The notes below the pieces were generated by a model. That model was not told the origin of the DNA, did no database searches, and saw nothing but the letters and a program-made list of their open reading frames with translations. A stretch of DNA of 64,000 nt. It comes from Spirochaetales bacterium Spiro_05 (lineage in GTDB: Bacteria; Spirochaetota; Spirochaetia; Sphaerochaetales; Sphaerochaetaceae). The stretch is taken from assembly GCA_001603115.1 (NCBI GenBank), contig LVBG01000010.1, positions 61,717 to 125,716 of the forward strand, in the 5' to 3' direction. Below are positions 34,030 to 42,949 of this stretch, piece by piece. Numbering within the stretch: the first letter of the stretch is position 1; every line of letters starts with the position of its first letter. A program made the position numbers and the translations under genes.

Positions 34030-34726
34030 GACTTCTCCCCTTCACTCCCAGCTTCGGATCTTCCAAGATGTAGCTTTGAAAGATATTGATGACCTGGGTC
34101 TGTTTGTACACATGATAGCGATTTGCATTCATGTCGTGAAGATGGATATGCCCGTGCAGGAGATATCGGGGCTTGAACCACTGCATGAATGTCAGAAAGG
34201 TGGAGAACCCCTGATGACATCGATCGGTATCATCACCAAGGCCCATAGGGGCAGCATGGGTGATGAGAATATCTACATAACGGCCTCTGAAAATCCGGTT
34301 GAAGAGCATTTTGGGCACCATGCGCAGCATCCGCACGAACATCTCCCGCTCGGTGAACTGGTGCTTGCCCTTGTTGTAGCGCATCGACCCGCCTAGGCCA
34401 GCTATGATGAGATTGTGCTTGTGGTTGTACAAAACCTTTCCATCAGCATACTCACCGCCAAAGGATGGGTAGAGTTGCATTTTCCCATCGGTATAACCAT
34501 ACTGCAGAATCGGTTGCACATTGGAAGTGAACTGGCTGAGGAACTCCAGGTTGTGATTGCCAAAGACAAAGTAGAGCGGTTTGTTCAGCGAAGAGATGAT
34601 GAACTCATAGTACTTCAGGGGAAGATCGCCAGCTGCGATGACTACATCGACATCGGCATACCGACTGGCGATATTCTTGGAGTAGACCAGTGGATCAGAT
34701 TCGTCGGAAATGCAAAGTATCTTCAT
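34019..34726 (-). CDS. Metallophosphoesterase
   Basis: A 235-residue calcineurin-like phosphoesterase. Metal ligands appear in order: CISDESDPLV (Asp; the usual first D-x-H is D-E-S here), VIAAGDLP (Asp), VFGNHNLE (Asn-His), ILITHAAP (His) and LLHGHIHLHD (His-x-His). The first ligand motif lacks the usual histidine, as in the Icc/YfcE-like subgroup that acts on small phosphodiesters. The ATG follows GGGG overlapping the stop codon of the SDR gene. Substrate unknown. Confidence 0.85.
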   Translation of the reverse strand: MKILCISDESDPLVYSKNIASRYADVDVVIAAGDLPLKYYEFIISSLNKPLYFVFGNHNLEFLSQFTSNVQPILQYGYTDGKMQLYPSFGGEYADGKVLYNHKHNLIIAGLGGSMRYNKGKHQFTEREMFVRMLRMVPKMLFNRIFRGRYVDILITHAAPMGLGDDTDRCHQGFSTFLTFMQWFKPRYLLHGHIHLHDMNANRYHVYKQTQVINIFQSYILEDPKLGVKGRSHGV

Positions 34727-34728
34727 GC

Positions 34729-35430
34729 TCACCCCGCAAGATAGCCGCAGTCGACGGATATCACCTGAGCAGTCATCGCGCAACACCCATTCAGAAAACT
34801 CACTACCTGTGCCACCTGGTCGGGCTCGACCAGATGGGAAAGCAAGGCTCGTTTCTCATAGAGCTGACGCAGGGGGTGGTCCTTGTCCAGATACGGGGCG
34901 GCTATCAAGCCTGGGGCCACGGCATTGACCCGAACCTCCGGGGCGAGTTCTGCTGCCAATGCTTTGGTGTAGGAGACCACCGCTCCTTTGGAAGCATCGT
35001 AGCAGGTGGTGCCACCGAAGCCAGGATGAAGCGCATTGATGCTGGCAATGTTGATGATATTGCCCTTTGCCTGCCTGAGCAGCGGCAGCACCTGCTTGGT
35101 CAGACGAAACATTCCGGTGACGTTCACATCAAAGATGCGCTGCCACTCTGTTTCCTCAAGCTCTTCAGTGGGAAAGACGGAGAATATGCCGCTGTTGTTG
35201 ACCAGCACATCGAGGTTCTGCAGGTGTGCGCACCCCTGTGCAATGCTCTGTTTGTCCTGTACATCAAGATGAAGGGGAATCAGGGAAGGGCCAAGTGAAG
35301 CTGCAAGGGAAGTGGCTTTCTCCTTCGAAGCAGCATAGGCGCAATACACCATATACCCCTCCTCCACGAAGCGTGTACAGATTGCTCTTCCGAGCGTGCT
35401 GGTACCTCCACTGACCAAAACCGTCTTCAT
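34729..35430 (-). CDS. Short-chain dehydrogenase/reductase
   Basis: A 233-residue SDR oxidoreductase: cofactor loop SGGTSTLGRA (a TGxxxGxG variant), LVNNSGI, catalytic Ser in IASINA, and Tyr/Lys in YDASKGA. Length is normal. It is adjacent to the cupin gene with a single-base overlap. The substrate is not known; neighbours belong to nucleoside salvage, so a sugar or nucleoside-derived compound is possible. Confidence 0.88.
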   Translation of the reverse strand: MKTVLVSGGTSTLGRAICTRFVEEGYMVYCAYAASKEKATSLAASLGPSLIPLHLDVQDKQSIAQGCAHLQNLDVLVNNSGIFSVFPTEELEETEWQRIFDVNVTGMFRLTKQVLPLLRQAKGNIINIASINALHPGFGGTTCYDASKGAVVSYTKALAAELAPEVRVNAVAPGLIAAPYLDKDHPLRQLYEKRALLSHLVEPDQVAQVVSFLNGCCAMTAQVISVDCGYLAG

Positions 35431-35900
35431 CAAGCCTCCTTGCCAAGAAATGTTTTCACATGCGAACAAGCGGGATACTGGTCGATCAGAAAGGTTCCCC
35501 CTTGCCGATACGTGTTACTGTCGTAGGGTGGACACATGGTTGTTGCACACAGTGCCCAGCCTTCCTGGCCTTGTAACTTCGTCCCCTGCCAGCACTCCCC
35601 TTTCACCACACTGAGGGGAGTTCTCCCCTCAGTTGCTTTTCCCAGAAGAAGCAGACTGTGTCTTCCATCTGGATGGAGAACCAACTGCTCAACAGGATCG
35701 CCCTCAAGAAAGTACCAAACCTCATCGTCAGGAAGCCAATGCAACGAAGAGAAACTCTCGACAGTGATCAGATAGTAGATTACACTGCCCGTTTCAAGAC
35801 CCTTGTCGGTGAAGGTATGGACCCTGCGATAGAAGCCTCCCTCACCAGGAAGGGGTTCCAGACCCAAGGCCTGGATCAGCGCTTGGGCCTGGCCCTTCAT
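35430..35900 (-). CDS. Cupin family protein (DUF985)
   Basis: A 156-residue single-domain cupin matching DUF985: LGLEPLPGEGGFYRRVHT, SVIYYLITVESFSSLHWLPDDEVWYFLEGDPVEQLVLHPDG and ATTMCPPYDSN. It lacks a full set of His ligands in the usual places, so metal binding is uncertain. The ATG at 35900 overlaps the stop of the purine nucleoside phosphorylase gene (ATGA), indicating coupled translation. Function of the family is unknown. Confidence 0.8.
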   Translation of the reverse strand: MKGQAQALIQALGLEPLPGEGGFYRRVHTFTDKGLETGSVIYYLITVESFSSLHWLPDDEVWYFLEGDPVEQLVLHPDGRHSLLLLGKATEGRTPLSVVKGECWQGTKLQGQEGWALCATTMCPPYDSNTYRQGGTFLIDQYPACSHVKTFLGKEA

Positions 35901-36727
35901 ACCGGCCAAAGACGGGTGACGTTGCGTACCAAGGAAGTGAAAGCTTCCTTCACCCGATCGCTGGTCTCCATCACCTCGGTGTGGTTCAGCGGTTGATCGA
36001 GGATACCTGCCGCCATGTTAGTGATGCAGCTGATGCCCAACACCTGCATGCGCATATGACTCGCTGCAATGGCTTCAGGAACCGTGGACATGCCTATGGC
36101 ATCAGCACCGAGGATGCGGGCACTGCGAATCTCTGCAGGTGTCTCGTAGGAGGGACCGGCAAAGAACATGTACACGCCCTCTTGCAACGGAATGCTCAGA
36201 CGCTTTGCTTCCTCCCGTGCCAACGCACACAGCTTCTTGTCATAGGCATGGGTCATATCGAAGAACCGCTCTCCCAGCTCCTCATGGTTGGGTCCGCGCA
36301 TCGGGCTGTCTGCAATGAGTTTGATGTGGTCGGTGATCAGCATCAGGTCGCCAGGCTGGAAGGCTGTGTTCACACCACCGGCAGCATTGGTCACCAGAAG
36401 TTGCCTGATTCCCATCGCATGCATCACCTGGATGGGAAACACCACCTGGTCCATGCCATAGCCTTCATAGTAGTGGAAGCGTCCCTGCATGCAGAGTACA
36501 CGCTTACCCTCCAGATTGCCTGCCACCAATCTTCCCTTGTGGCCGAAGACGGTGGAAACAGGGAAGAAGGGAATGTCCTTGTAGGAGATCGCCACCGCAT
36601 CCTCCAGCTCATCTGCAAGGCCACCGAGCCCACTGCCCAAGACCATGCCGATATCCACCGATTCATTGCCGATGCGACTGGTGATATACATTGCAGCTTC
36701 CTGCATTTTTTCCATCAAATGATCCAT
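35897..36727 (-). CDS. Purine nucleoside phosphorylase
   Basis: A 276-residue trimeric-type phosphorylase. Landmarks: MVLGSGLGGLAD (phosphate loop), QGRFHYYEGYGM, LLVTNAAGGVN, AGPSYETPAEIR and IGMSTVPEAIAA with ISCITNMAAGI. It cleaves guanosine, inosine and deoxy forms with phosphate, freeing the base for salvage. The ATG follows GGAGG with good spacing. It sits 17 bases after the nucleoside permease genes, so import and cleavage are coupled. Confidence 0.93.
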   Translation of the reverse strand: MDHLMEKMQEAAMYITSRIGNESVDIGMVLGSGLGGLADELEDAVAISYKDIPFFPVSTVFGHKGRLVAGNLEGKRVLCMQGRFHYYEGYGMDQVVFPIQVMHAMGIRQLLVTNAAGGVNTAFQPGDLMLITDHIKLIADSPMRGPNHEELGERFFDMTHAYDKKLCALAREEAKRLSIPLQEGVYMFFAGPSYETPAEIRSARILGADAIGMSTVPEAIAASHMRMQVLGISCITNMAAGILDQPLNHTEVMETSDRVKEAFTSLVRNVTRLWPV

Positions 36728-36744
36728 AGGTTCCTCCGTACGTG

Positions 36745-37677
36745 TTAGAAAGGCTCTCCGCTCGCTTTCGGCGCGGCCGAATTCTTGGAGAAGAGCACCA
36801 GGGCGATCAAGGTTGCCACATAGGGGAAGACCTTGAAGAAGACAGGGGGAATGACCGCAAGAGACGGGATGACCTGACTCACATTCGCAATCGTGGTGGC
36901 GATACCGAAGAAGAAGGTTGCACCGAGAATCCCCAACGGTTTCCACTGCCCGAAAATCAAGGCGGCAATGGAGAGGAAGCCAAGCCCGGCTACCGTACCA
37001 CTGAACTCGCCCGAGTAGGTGATGAGAATAACCGAACCGCCAAGTCCTGCCAAGGCGCCGCTCATTGCAACCCCGAAGTAGCGCATGTGATGCACATTGA
37101 TACCAGCAGATGCAACTGCTGAGGGATGCTCACCACAGGCTCTCAGGCGAAGACCAAAACTGGTTTTGTAAAGCAAAATCCAGGAGAGGGCCCAGATGGC
37201 AAGGCATAACCAGGTGGTCCAATACGTCTGGCTGAAGAACAGGGGGCCGATGATCGGAACCCTGGAAAGCATCGGAATGTTCTTGCGAACGATACCCATG
37301 AGAATGCGGACGTTTCCGCTTCCGCTGATGGTTCTGGCAAGATAGACCGTAAGGGCTGCAGCGAGCATATTGATGGCCGTGCCGCTGATGACTTGGTCCG
37401 CTTTCAGATTGATCGAGGCAAACGCATGTAACAAGCTGAACACTGCACCGGCGGCAACACCGACAAGAAGACCCAACGGAAGAGCCTGTACCCCAAGGGT
37501 GGCCTCCGTCATCTTGATGGTGATGGCACTGGCAAAATAGCCGACGAGCATCAAGCCTTCCAGACCAAGATTGGTGACACCGCTGCGCTCACTGTACAAG
37601 CCCCCGAGGGAGGTCATGAGCATGGGGATGGTGTAGGCGATCGCATACGGGAAAATACTTACCAAGGTATTCCACAT
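36745..37677 (-). CDS. Nucleoside ABC permease (NupQ/YufQ type)
   Basis: A 310-residue BPD_transp_2 permease with eight or more membrane segments; LYSERSGVTNLGLEGLMLVGYFAS near the N-terminus and LRACGEHPSAVASAGINVHHMRY near residue 180 are family signatures. It begins 1 base after the previous permease gene ends. With the second permease, the double-domain ATPase and the BMP protein it forms a nucleoside importer. Confidence 0.9.
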   Translation of the reverse strand: MWNTLVSIFPYAIAYTIPMLMTSLGGLYSERSGVTNLGLEGLMLVGYFASAITIKMTEATLGVQALPLGLLVGVAAGAVFSLLHAFASINLKADQVISGTAINMLAAALTVYLARTISGSGNVRILMGIVRKNIPMLSRVPIIGPLFFSQTYWTTWLCLAIWALSWILLYKTSFGLRLRACGEHPSAVASAGINVHHMRYFGVAMSGALAGLGGSVILITYSGEFSGTVAGLGFLSIAALIFGQWKPLGILGATFFFGIATTIANVSQVIPSLAVIPPVFFKVFPYVATLIALVLFSKNSAAPKASGEPF

Positions 37678-37678
37678 A

Positions 37679-38800
37679 TCACTCTCCCTCCTTCTTCACT
37701 TCAGCCTGAGCTGATTCTTCCTTCTTCTTCGCCTTATCCCCTTGCCTCTTCAGCACCGCATCCCAGAACCGTTTGAACAGTACGCTGGTTGCGGTGAAAT
37801 AGATGATGACGGCGATGATGGTATCGGCAATTTCAGGCGGGACACTGGTCATGGCATTCATGAACCCCTTGCCCGACTGGAGGATACCAAAGAAGAGTGA
37901 GCTGAACAGAACACCCAGCGGGCTGCTGGCTCCCAGCAACGCCACAGCAATACCATCAAACCCTTGGGCGGGCATGACACCGATCTGCATGTTGCGCGAG
38001 TAGCCGGTGTAGAAGGAGAGACCGGCTAAGCCTGCAAGGCCTCCTGCGATCATCATGGATATGACCACATTGCGGTTCACCTTGATACCTGCATACTCTG
38101 CACAGTGCCGGTTGGAACCTACCGCCTTCAAGCTGAAACCCAAGGTGGTCTTGTCCAGGATCAACTTGATCACAATCACGGAGATGATGGCGATGAAGAA
38201 GCCCAGATTCATATAGGAGCCATTGAATAGCTTGGTCAGCCAGGGTGTTCTCAGCGATTGGGTAACCGCGATACTGGCACTTTCGGTCTCCAGGGAGGGT
38301 CCCTTCAGATAGGCTGGAATGAAGTAGTAAATCGACCAGTAGGCAATCCAGTTCATCATGATGGTCGCCACGACCTCATGCACGTTGAACTTTGCCTTGA
38401 GGAAGCCGGGAATGACACCCCACAGTGCTCCTCCCAACAGGGCAGCAAGTATTAATACGATCAAATACAAGGGCCGTGGCAGGAAGACATAGTGAGCTAC
38501 CAACGTTGCACACAGGCCACCGATAAGCATCTGTCCCGAGGCTCCGATGTTGAAAAGGCCCGTCTTGAATGCGAAGGCAACCGAAAGACCAACCAACATG
38601 AGAGTGGTTGCTGTGGCCATCGTGTTCCCCACCCTCTCAATGTTCATCAAGCCACCTCGGAACAGGAACCAGAATCCTGTAAAGGGGTTGCTTCCGATCG
38701 AAGCCATCAAAATCGCTCCGGCGACCAGCCCAAGGACCACTGCACTGACGGCGACCAGGAAGGCATTGCTCTGTTTTTCGCGGATCTTTACGTGTTTCAT
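37679..38800 (-). CDS. Nucleoside ABC permease (NupP/YufP type)
   Basis: A 373-residue BPD_transp_2 permease with about nine membrane segments; the family EAA-like motif is LKAVGSNRHCAEYAGIKVNRNV near residue 220. The C-terminus ends in a charged tail (KKKEESAQAEVKKEGE). The start codon overlaps the ATPase stop (ATGA). Confidence 0.9.
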   Translation of the reverse strand: MKHVKIREKQSNAFLVAVSAVVLGLVAGAILMASIGSNPFTGFWFLFRGGLMNIERVGNTMATATTLMLVGLSVAFAFKTGLFNIGASGQMLIGGLCATLVAHYVFLPRPLYLIVLILAALLGGALWGVIPGFLKAKFNVHEVVATIMMNWIAYWSIYYFIPAYLKGPSLETESASIAVTQSLRTPWLTKLFNGSYMNLGFFIAIISVIVIKLILDKTTLGFSLKAVGSNRHCAEYAGIKVNRNVVISMMIAGGLAGLAGLSFYTGYSRNMQIGVMPAQGFDGIAVALLGASSPLGVLFSSLFFGILQSGKGFMNAMTSVPPEIADTIIAVIIYFTATSVLFKRFWDAVLKRQGDKAKKKEESAQAEVKKEGE

Positions 38801-40317
38801 TGCTCACCATCCTTTTGCTTGACCCCGGCCATCATCAACCCGACTTCCTCTTCGTTGGTCTCGCTGGTCTTCACCACATCGATCAGCTCCCCGCTGTTCA
38901 TGACAGCGATACGGTCGGAGAGGTTGAAGATCTCATCAAGCTCGAACGATACGAGCAACACGGCATGGCCTTTGTCACGATGGGCCACCAGCTGGGAGTG
39001 GATATACTCGATTGCGCCCACATCCAAGCCTCTGGTAGGCTGGACGGCAATCAGGAGTTCAGGGTCGGCCACCATTTCCCTTCCTACGATAAGCTTCTGC
39101 TGGTTTCCTCCGGAGAGCTTTCCTGCCAGTGAGAAAATCCCCTCTCCACTGCGAACGTCAAACTGGTCGGTAACCTTCTGTGCATATTCACGAAGGTAAT
39201 CAGCATCAAGAATGCCGTTCTTGCTGAACGGACTGTGGTAATACTCCTTGATGGCAACATTGTTGAAAAGGGAACTGGCCATGACCAAGCCGCGCTTTTG
39301 GCGGTCCTCAGGGATATGCCCGATTCCTATCTCATTGCGTCTACGGATATCTGCATGCGTGATGTCATTCCCATCCAGGGTAATCGTACCACTCTCCACA
39401 GGCCTCAGGCCCGTGATGGCTTCGACCAGTTCGGTCTGTCCATTTCCATCGACACCGGCTATACCGACGATCTCCCCCGCCTTGACGGAGAGTGATAAGT
39501 CCTTGACCCCCAGAACCTTCTTGTTGCTCATCACATTCAGGTCATGCAAATCGAGAATGACCCGCCCAACCTGGGCAAGCTTCTTCTCAACCTTGAAGTT
39601 GACCGGCCGGCCCACCATCATGGAGGCCATCTTTGATGCCGAGGTGGTCTTCACATCCACCACGCCGATGAACTTGCCGCGTCTGATGATGGTACAACGA
39701 TCAGCAACCGCCTTGATCTCGTTGAGTTTGTGGGTGATCAGGATGACGGATTTTCCCTCGCTCACCAGATTGCGCATGATCTCCATCAAGTCATCAATCT
39801 CCTGAGGGGTGAGCACTGCAGTCGGCTCGTCAAAAATCAGGATATCTGCATCGCGGTAGAGCATCTTCAGAATCTCAACACGCTGCTGCATGCCGACAGT
39901 AATATCCTCGATCACCATGTCAGGATCAATATTCAGCCCATACTTCTCAGACAGGGCCTTAATCTTCTTGGAAGCACTTCTTCGATCGAGGAGAAACCCC
40001 CCTTCCTTGCCAAGAATGATGTTCTCTGTAACGGTAAAATTGTGGACCAGCTGGAAGTGCTGGTGCACCATGCCGATGCCCAGGTCATTGGCATCGTTTG
40101 GGTCATGGATGTGTACTTCCTTCCCCTTTACCTTTATCTGTCCCCTGTCGGCGTGATAGAGGCCGAAGAGGATACTCATCAGGGTGGACTTGCCCGCACC
40201 ATTCTCGCCGAGAATTGCGTGGATCTCTCCCTGCTCTACCTGCAAGGTAATATCATCGTTGGCGACGATACCGGGAAACTCCTTGCGAATGTTCAACATT
40301 TCAATCACATGACTCAT
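38797..40317 (-). CDS. Nucleoside ABC transporter ATPase (two nucleotide-binding domains)
   Basis: A 506-residue ATPase with two fused domains. The first has Walker A LGENGAGKSTL and signature VGMQQRVEIL; the second has the altered Walker A GVDGNGQTEL and signature LSGGNQQKLIVG, typical of simple-sugar/nucleoside importers. DEPTAVLTPQE and QPTRGLDVGA are the two Walker B regions. It powers the importer with the permeases downstream. Confidence 0.92.
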   Translation of the reverse strand: MSHVIEMLNIRKEFPGIVANDDITLQVEQGEIHAILGENGAGKSTLMSILFGLYHADRGQIKVKGKEVHIHDPNDANDLGIGMVHQHFQLVHNFTVTENIILGKEGGFLLDRRSASKKIKALSEKYGLNIDPDMVIEDITVGMQQRVEILKMLYRDADILIFDEPTAVLTPQEIDDLMEIMRNLVSEGKSVILITHKLNEIKAVADRCTIIRRGKFIGVVDVKTTSASKMASMMVGRPVNFKVEKKLAQVGRVILDLHDLNVMSNKKVLGVKDLSLSVKAGEIVGIAGVDGNGQTELVEAITGLRPVESGTITLDGNDITHADIRRRNEIGIGHIPEDRQKRGLVMASSLFNNVAIKEYYHSPFSKNGILDADYLREYAQKVTDQFDVRSGEGIFSLAGKLSGGNQQKLIVGREMVADPELLIAVQPTRGLDVGAIEYIHSQLVAHRDKGHAVLLVSFELDEIFNLSDRIAVMNSGELIDVVKTSETNEEEVGLMMAGVKQKDGEQ

Positions 40318-40377
40318 CGGTGGACTCCCTATGAGGACACGCAGCGCGTGTGGTCAAGACTTGTCGCTAGTAGCACA

Positions 40378-40405
40378 GAAGGGCCACCGGACGAGGGTGG
40401 CCCTT
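40378..40405 (-). other. Hairpin between the BMP protein gene and the ATPase gene
   Basis: AAGGGCCACC and GGTGGCCCTT form a 10-bp stem with a short loop just after the bmp stop; no T-run follows on the minus strand. This looks like a partial terminator or stabilising hairpin that would raise binding-protein mRNA above the rest. Confidence 0.55.
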
Positions 40406-40428
40406 GATGAGAGCGTTACAAACAACGC

Positions 40429-41511
40429 TTACTTAAACAGACCGTCACCAACTGCAGCAACCTTGATCGCACCACTCTTCATTTGGGCGAAGACCTTGGC
40501 AACCTCATCAGTTACGCTCTTGGCGAGATTCGGGTTCGTAGCAGGAATTCCCAGACCGTCATTCTCTGCGGTAAACCGAAGGACCTGTCCGCCGGGGAAA
40601 GTGCCGTTGAGTTCAGCTTCAATCATGTCATAGGATGCACGATCGAGGTACTTCATGGCACTGGTCAGGATGATGGACTTGCCGTTGGGCATGAGACCCT
40701 CGGGATACTGGTCAACGTCAACACCGATGACCCAGACATTCTTACCAGCTGCAGCACGATTCTTTGCTTCGTTGATAACACCGACACCTACGCCGCCAGC
40801 GGCTGCGAAGATGACGTCAACACCACGGTCGTACATGGAAGCAGCAATCTGCTGGCCAGCACTCACGTTGTCGAAGGTGCCCTGATAGAGGTTGTTTTCC
40901 TGCTTCATGACAATCTTGGTCCCGAACTTCTCGTTGGCATACTTGACGCCCTGCTGGAAGCCCCAGTTGAACTTCTGGACAGCGGGAATTTCCATACCAC
41001 CGACGAAACCAAAGTCGCCTTCCTTAACCTGAAGGGCAGCAGCAAAGCCGGCGAGGAAGCCGGATTCGTTCTCAGCCCAATAGACTGCGGCTACGTTCGG
41101 TTCAATGCGGAAGACAGAGTAGTCTGCACTGTGCGGCTCGCCATCAAGAATGACGAACTTCACCTTGGGGTACTTGTCCTGAGCTTCAAAAATTGCCGTC
41201 TCAAACTTGAATCCGGGGCAAATGATGAAGTTGTAACCTGCATCAACAAGGTTGCCGATTTCCTTCAGGTAGTCAGCCTCAGTCGTTCCTGCGGGCTTGA
41301 GATACTTGACATCCAGTGCGTAGTCCTTGCTTGCTCTCAGGATGCCTTCCCAGGTTCCCTGATTGAAGGATTTATCGTCGATGGTACCGGCATCGGTAAC
41401 CATACCGACACGAAGATTGCTCTTCTTCGCTGCCCCTTCAGCTGAACCCTGGGCAAAGACCACGGTGCCGAGCAACAGGAAGATGCAAAGCGCAACAGTG
41501 AGTTTCTTCAT
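40429..41511 (-). CDS. Nucleoside-binding BMP-family protein of an ABC importer
   Basis: A 360-residue exported protein. Signal peptide MKKLTVALCIFLLLGTVVFAQG is followed by a BMP/PnrA-type fold: VGMVTDAGTIDDKSFNQGTWEGI, SGFLAGFAAALQ, GFVGGMEIPAVQKFNWGFQQG and FAAAGGVGVGVINEAK. In spirochaetes this family (TmpC/PnrA) binds purine nucleosides. A strong GAGGAG site precedes the ATG, and this is the first gene of the operon. Confidence 0.92.
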   Translation of the reverse strand: MKKLTVALCIFLLLGTVVFAQGSAEGAAKKSNLRVGMVTDAGTIDDKSFNQGTWEGILRASKDYALDVKYLKPAGTTEADYLKEIGNLVDAGYNFIICPGFKFETAIFEAQDKYPKVKFVILDGEPHSADYSVFRIEPNVAAVYWAENESGFLAGFAAALQVKEGDFGFVGGMEIPAVQKFNWGFQQGVKYANEKFGTKIVMKQENNLYQGTFDNVSAGQQIAASMYDRGVDVIFAAAGGVGVGVINEAKNRAAAGKNVWVIGVDVDQYPEGLMPNGKSIILTSAMKYLDRASYDMIEAELNGTFPGGQVLRFTAENDGLGIPATNPNLAKSVTDEVAKVFAQMKSGAIKVAAVGDGLFK

Positions 41512-41551
41512 TCCGTTCTCTCCTCTGTAATGTTGATTCATGATGAACCAG

Positions 41552-41589
41552 TGTAGAATCATTCTACATTCACCCTCTAGGCTTGTCAA
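41552..41589 (-). promoter_or_regulatory. Strong promoter with palindromic operator for the nucleoside operon
   Basis: Minus strand TTGACA (41584-41589), 17 bases, TAGAAT (41561-41566). The -10 box lies inside the perfect palindrome TGTAGAATGATTCTACA (41552-41568). A repressor binding it would block RNA polymerase directly. The rest of 41569-41726 shows nothing else clear. Confidence 0.75.
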
Positions 41590-41726
41590 ACAAAGAAATC
41601 GGTCCAGAGCCAAGAGAAGGCCGAAACAAACCATTACAAAAAAGCAACTTATACAGCCTGCAGGTTATGCCAAAGAGAAGTATTTCTTCACTGCCTGCCA
41701 ACAGAAATCCCTAGGGTTTTCCTAAG

Positions 41727-41760
41727 AAAGGCTCCCAGTCATGATGACCAGGAGCCTTTT
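41727..41760. terminator. Intrinsic terminator after the GH105 gene
   Basis: AAAGGCTCC and GGAGCCTTTT (41728-41758) enclose a further partly paired GGTCATCATGACT core; it can serve the minus-strand operon ending at 41780. Confidence 0.75.
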
Positions 41761-41779
41761 CCCTACGTGATGTTCCCCA

Positions 41780-42883
41780 TCACAAGGCTTGCTCAGCCTC
41801 CAGACAGGCAAGAATGAAGGGACCTACACCCTTGAAGTCATCCTCAACCACCGGCTCGCAAAAATAATAGTGCAGTGAACCATCGCGGTAGGGATTGCCC
41901 CCCAGCCCTGCTACCGAGCAGATGCCACCAAGATGCAGATTGCCCTGCCCATCCTTCCTCAAGTAGGTGTTCTTCAACCCTTCAAGTGCATGAAGGGCCT
42001 TGGCCTTGTACTGGTCATCCTTGCTCAAGCCGGTGCGTACTGCCTTGAGCAAACTGTAGGCGAACATGGCAGTACAGGAAGTCTCCAAGTAGTTGCCCTC
42101 TGCATCTGCCTTATCCACAATCTGGTACCACATCCCCCCTGCATCCTGATACGGAAGGACGGCGTTCAATACCGATATGAGGATGGAAGAGAGCTCCGAG
42201 CGCTTTGGGTGGCTCTTGGGCAAAAAGTCGAGAATATCGAGAATTGCCATACAGTACCATCCAATTGCACGGCCCCAGAAATGGGGTGAAAGCCCGGTGA
42301 CGGGATCTGACCACCGCTGACCTTTCGACTCATCATAGGCATGATACAACAGGCCGGTCTGCTGATCCTTGAGGGTGCGGTAGACCTTGACCACCTGCTC
42401 GGTGATATCATCGAAGCCTGCCAAGTCCCCACTCTCCTTGCAAAACTGTGCATTGAATGGGCCTTGCATGTACACCCCGTCCAACCAGATCTGCCAAGGA
42501 TAGATCTCCTTGTGCCAGAACACTCCATTGAGGGTCCTGGGTTGGGAGTTGAGCTGCAGTTTCAACAGCTGTGCTGCCAAGAGAAACCGCTCCTCCTTGG
42601 TTTGCTCGTACAGGGCAAAGAGATTCCTCCCCGCATTGATTTGGTCCAGATTGTACTCACCCTGCCGGTAGGTGGCGATGCTGCCATCCTGGCCAATCAT
42701 CGGATCATACATGCTGTAGGCCCACCGCTCAAGGTCACTTCGGTCATACGCCTTGGCTACCAGCAGGCAGCTGTGTATCACCAATCCGTGTTCATAATGC
42801 CAGCGCATCTGCGTTTTCTTGTAGCGCTTGGTGACGCTTTCGGCCATAGCAAGCGAGAGGTGTTCACCCCAGTCCATCATCAT
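41780..42883 (-). CDS. Unsaturated rhamnogalacturonyl hydrolase (GH105)
   Basis: A 367-residue cytoplasmic (alpha/alpha)6 barrel of GH88/GH105. IWLDGVYMQGPFNAQF holds the catalytic Asp region, and GLSPHFWGRAIGWYCMAI matches the family GRxxGW motif; HYYFCEPVVEDDFKGVGPF near the end is also typical. Such enzymes remove the unsaturated galacturonyl end left by pectate/rhamnogalacturonan lyases. No signal peptide, so it acts on imported oligosaccharides. The start codon could be any of three consecutive ATGs after GAGGAAAC; 42883 is given. Confidence 0.88.
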   Translation of the reverse strand: MMMDWGEHLSLAMAESVTKRYKKTQMRWHYEHGLVIHSCLLVAKAYDRSDLERWAYSMYDPMIGQDGSIATYRQGEYNLDQINAGRNLFALYEQTKEERFLLAAQLLKLQLNSQPRTLNGVFWHKEIYPWQIWLDGVYMQGPFNAQFCKESGDLAGFDDITEQVVKVYRTLKDQQTGLLYHAYDESKGQRWSDPVTGLSPHFWGRAIGWYCMAILDILDFLPKSHPKRSELSSILISVLNAVLPYQDAGGMWYQIVDKADAEGNYLETSCTAMFAYSLLKAVRTGLSKDDQYKAKALHALEGLKNTYLRKDGQGNLHLGGICSVAGLGGNPYRDGSLHYYFCEPVVEDDFKGVGPFILACLEAEQAL

Positions 42884-42905
42884 CGTTTCCTCTATTGGGA
42901 TACGC

Positions 42906-42933
42906 ATCCGGCTGCCGGATTCGACAGCCGGAT
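42906..42933 (-). other. Hairpin between the binding-protein and GH105 genes
   Basis: ATCCGGCTG and CAGCCGGAT form a 9-bp perfect stem with a 10-base loop after the binding-protein stop; no T-run. Probably protects the upstream binding-protein mRNA. Confidence 0.5.
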
Positions 42934-42949
42934 CGAAACTCGTCCCCTG

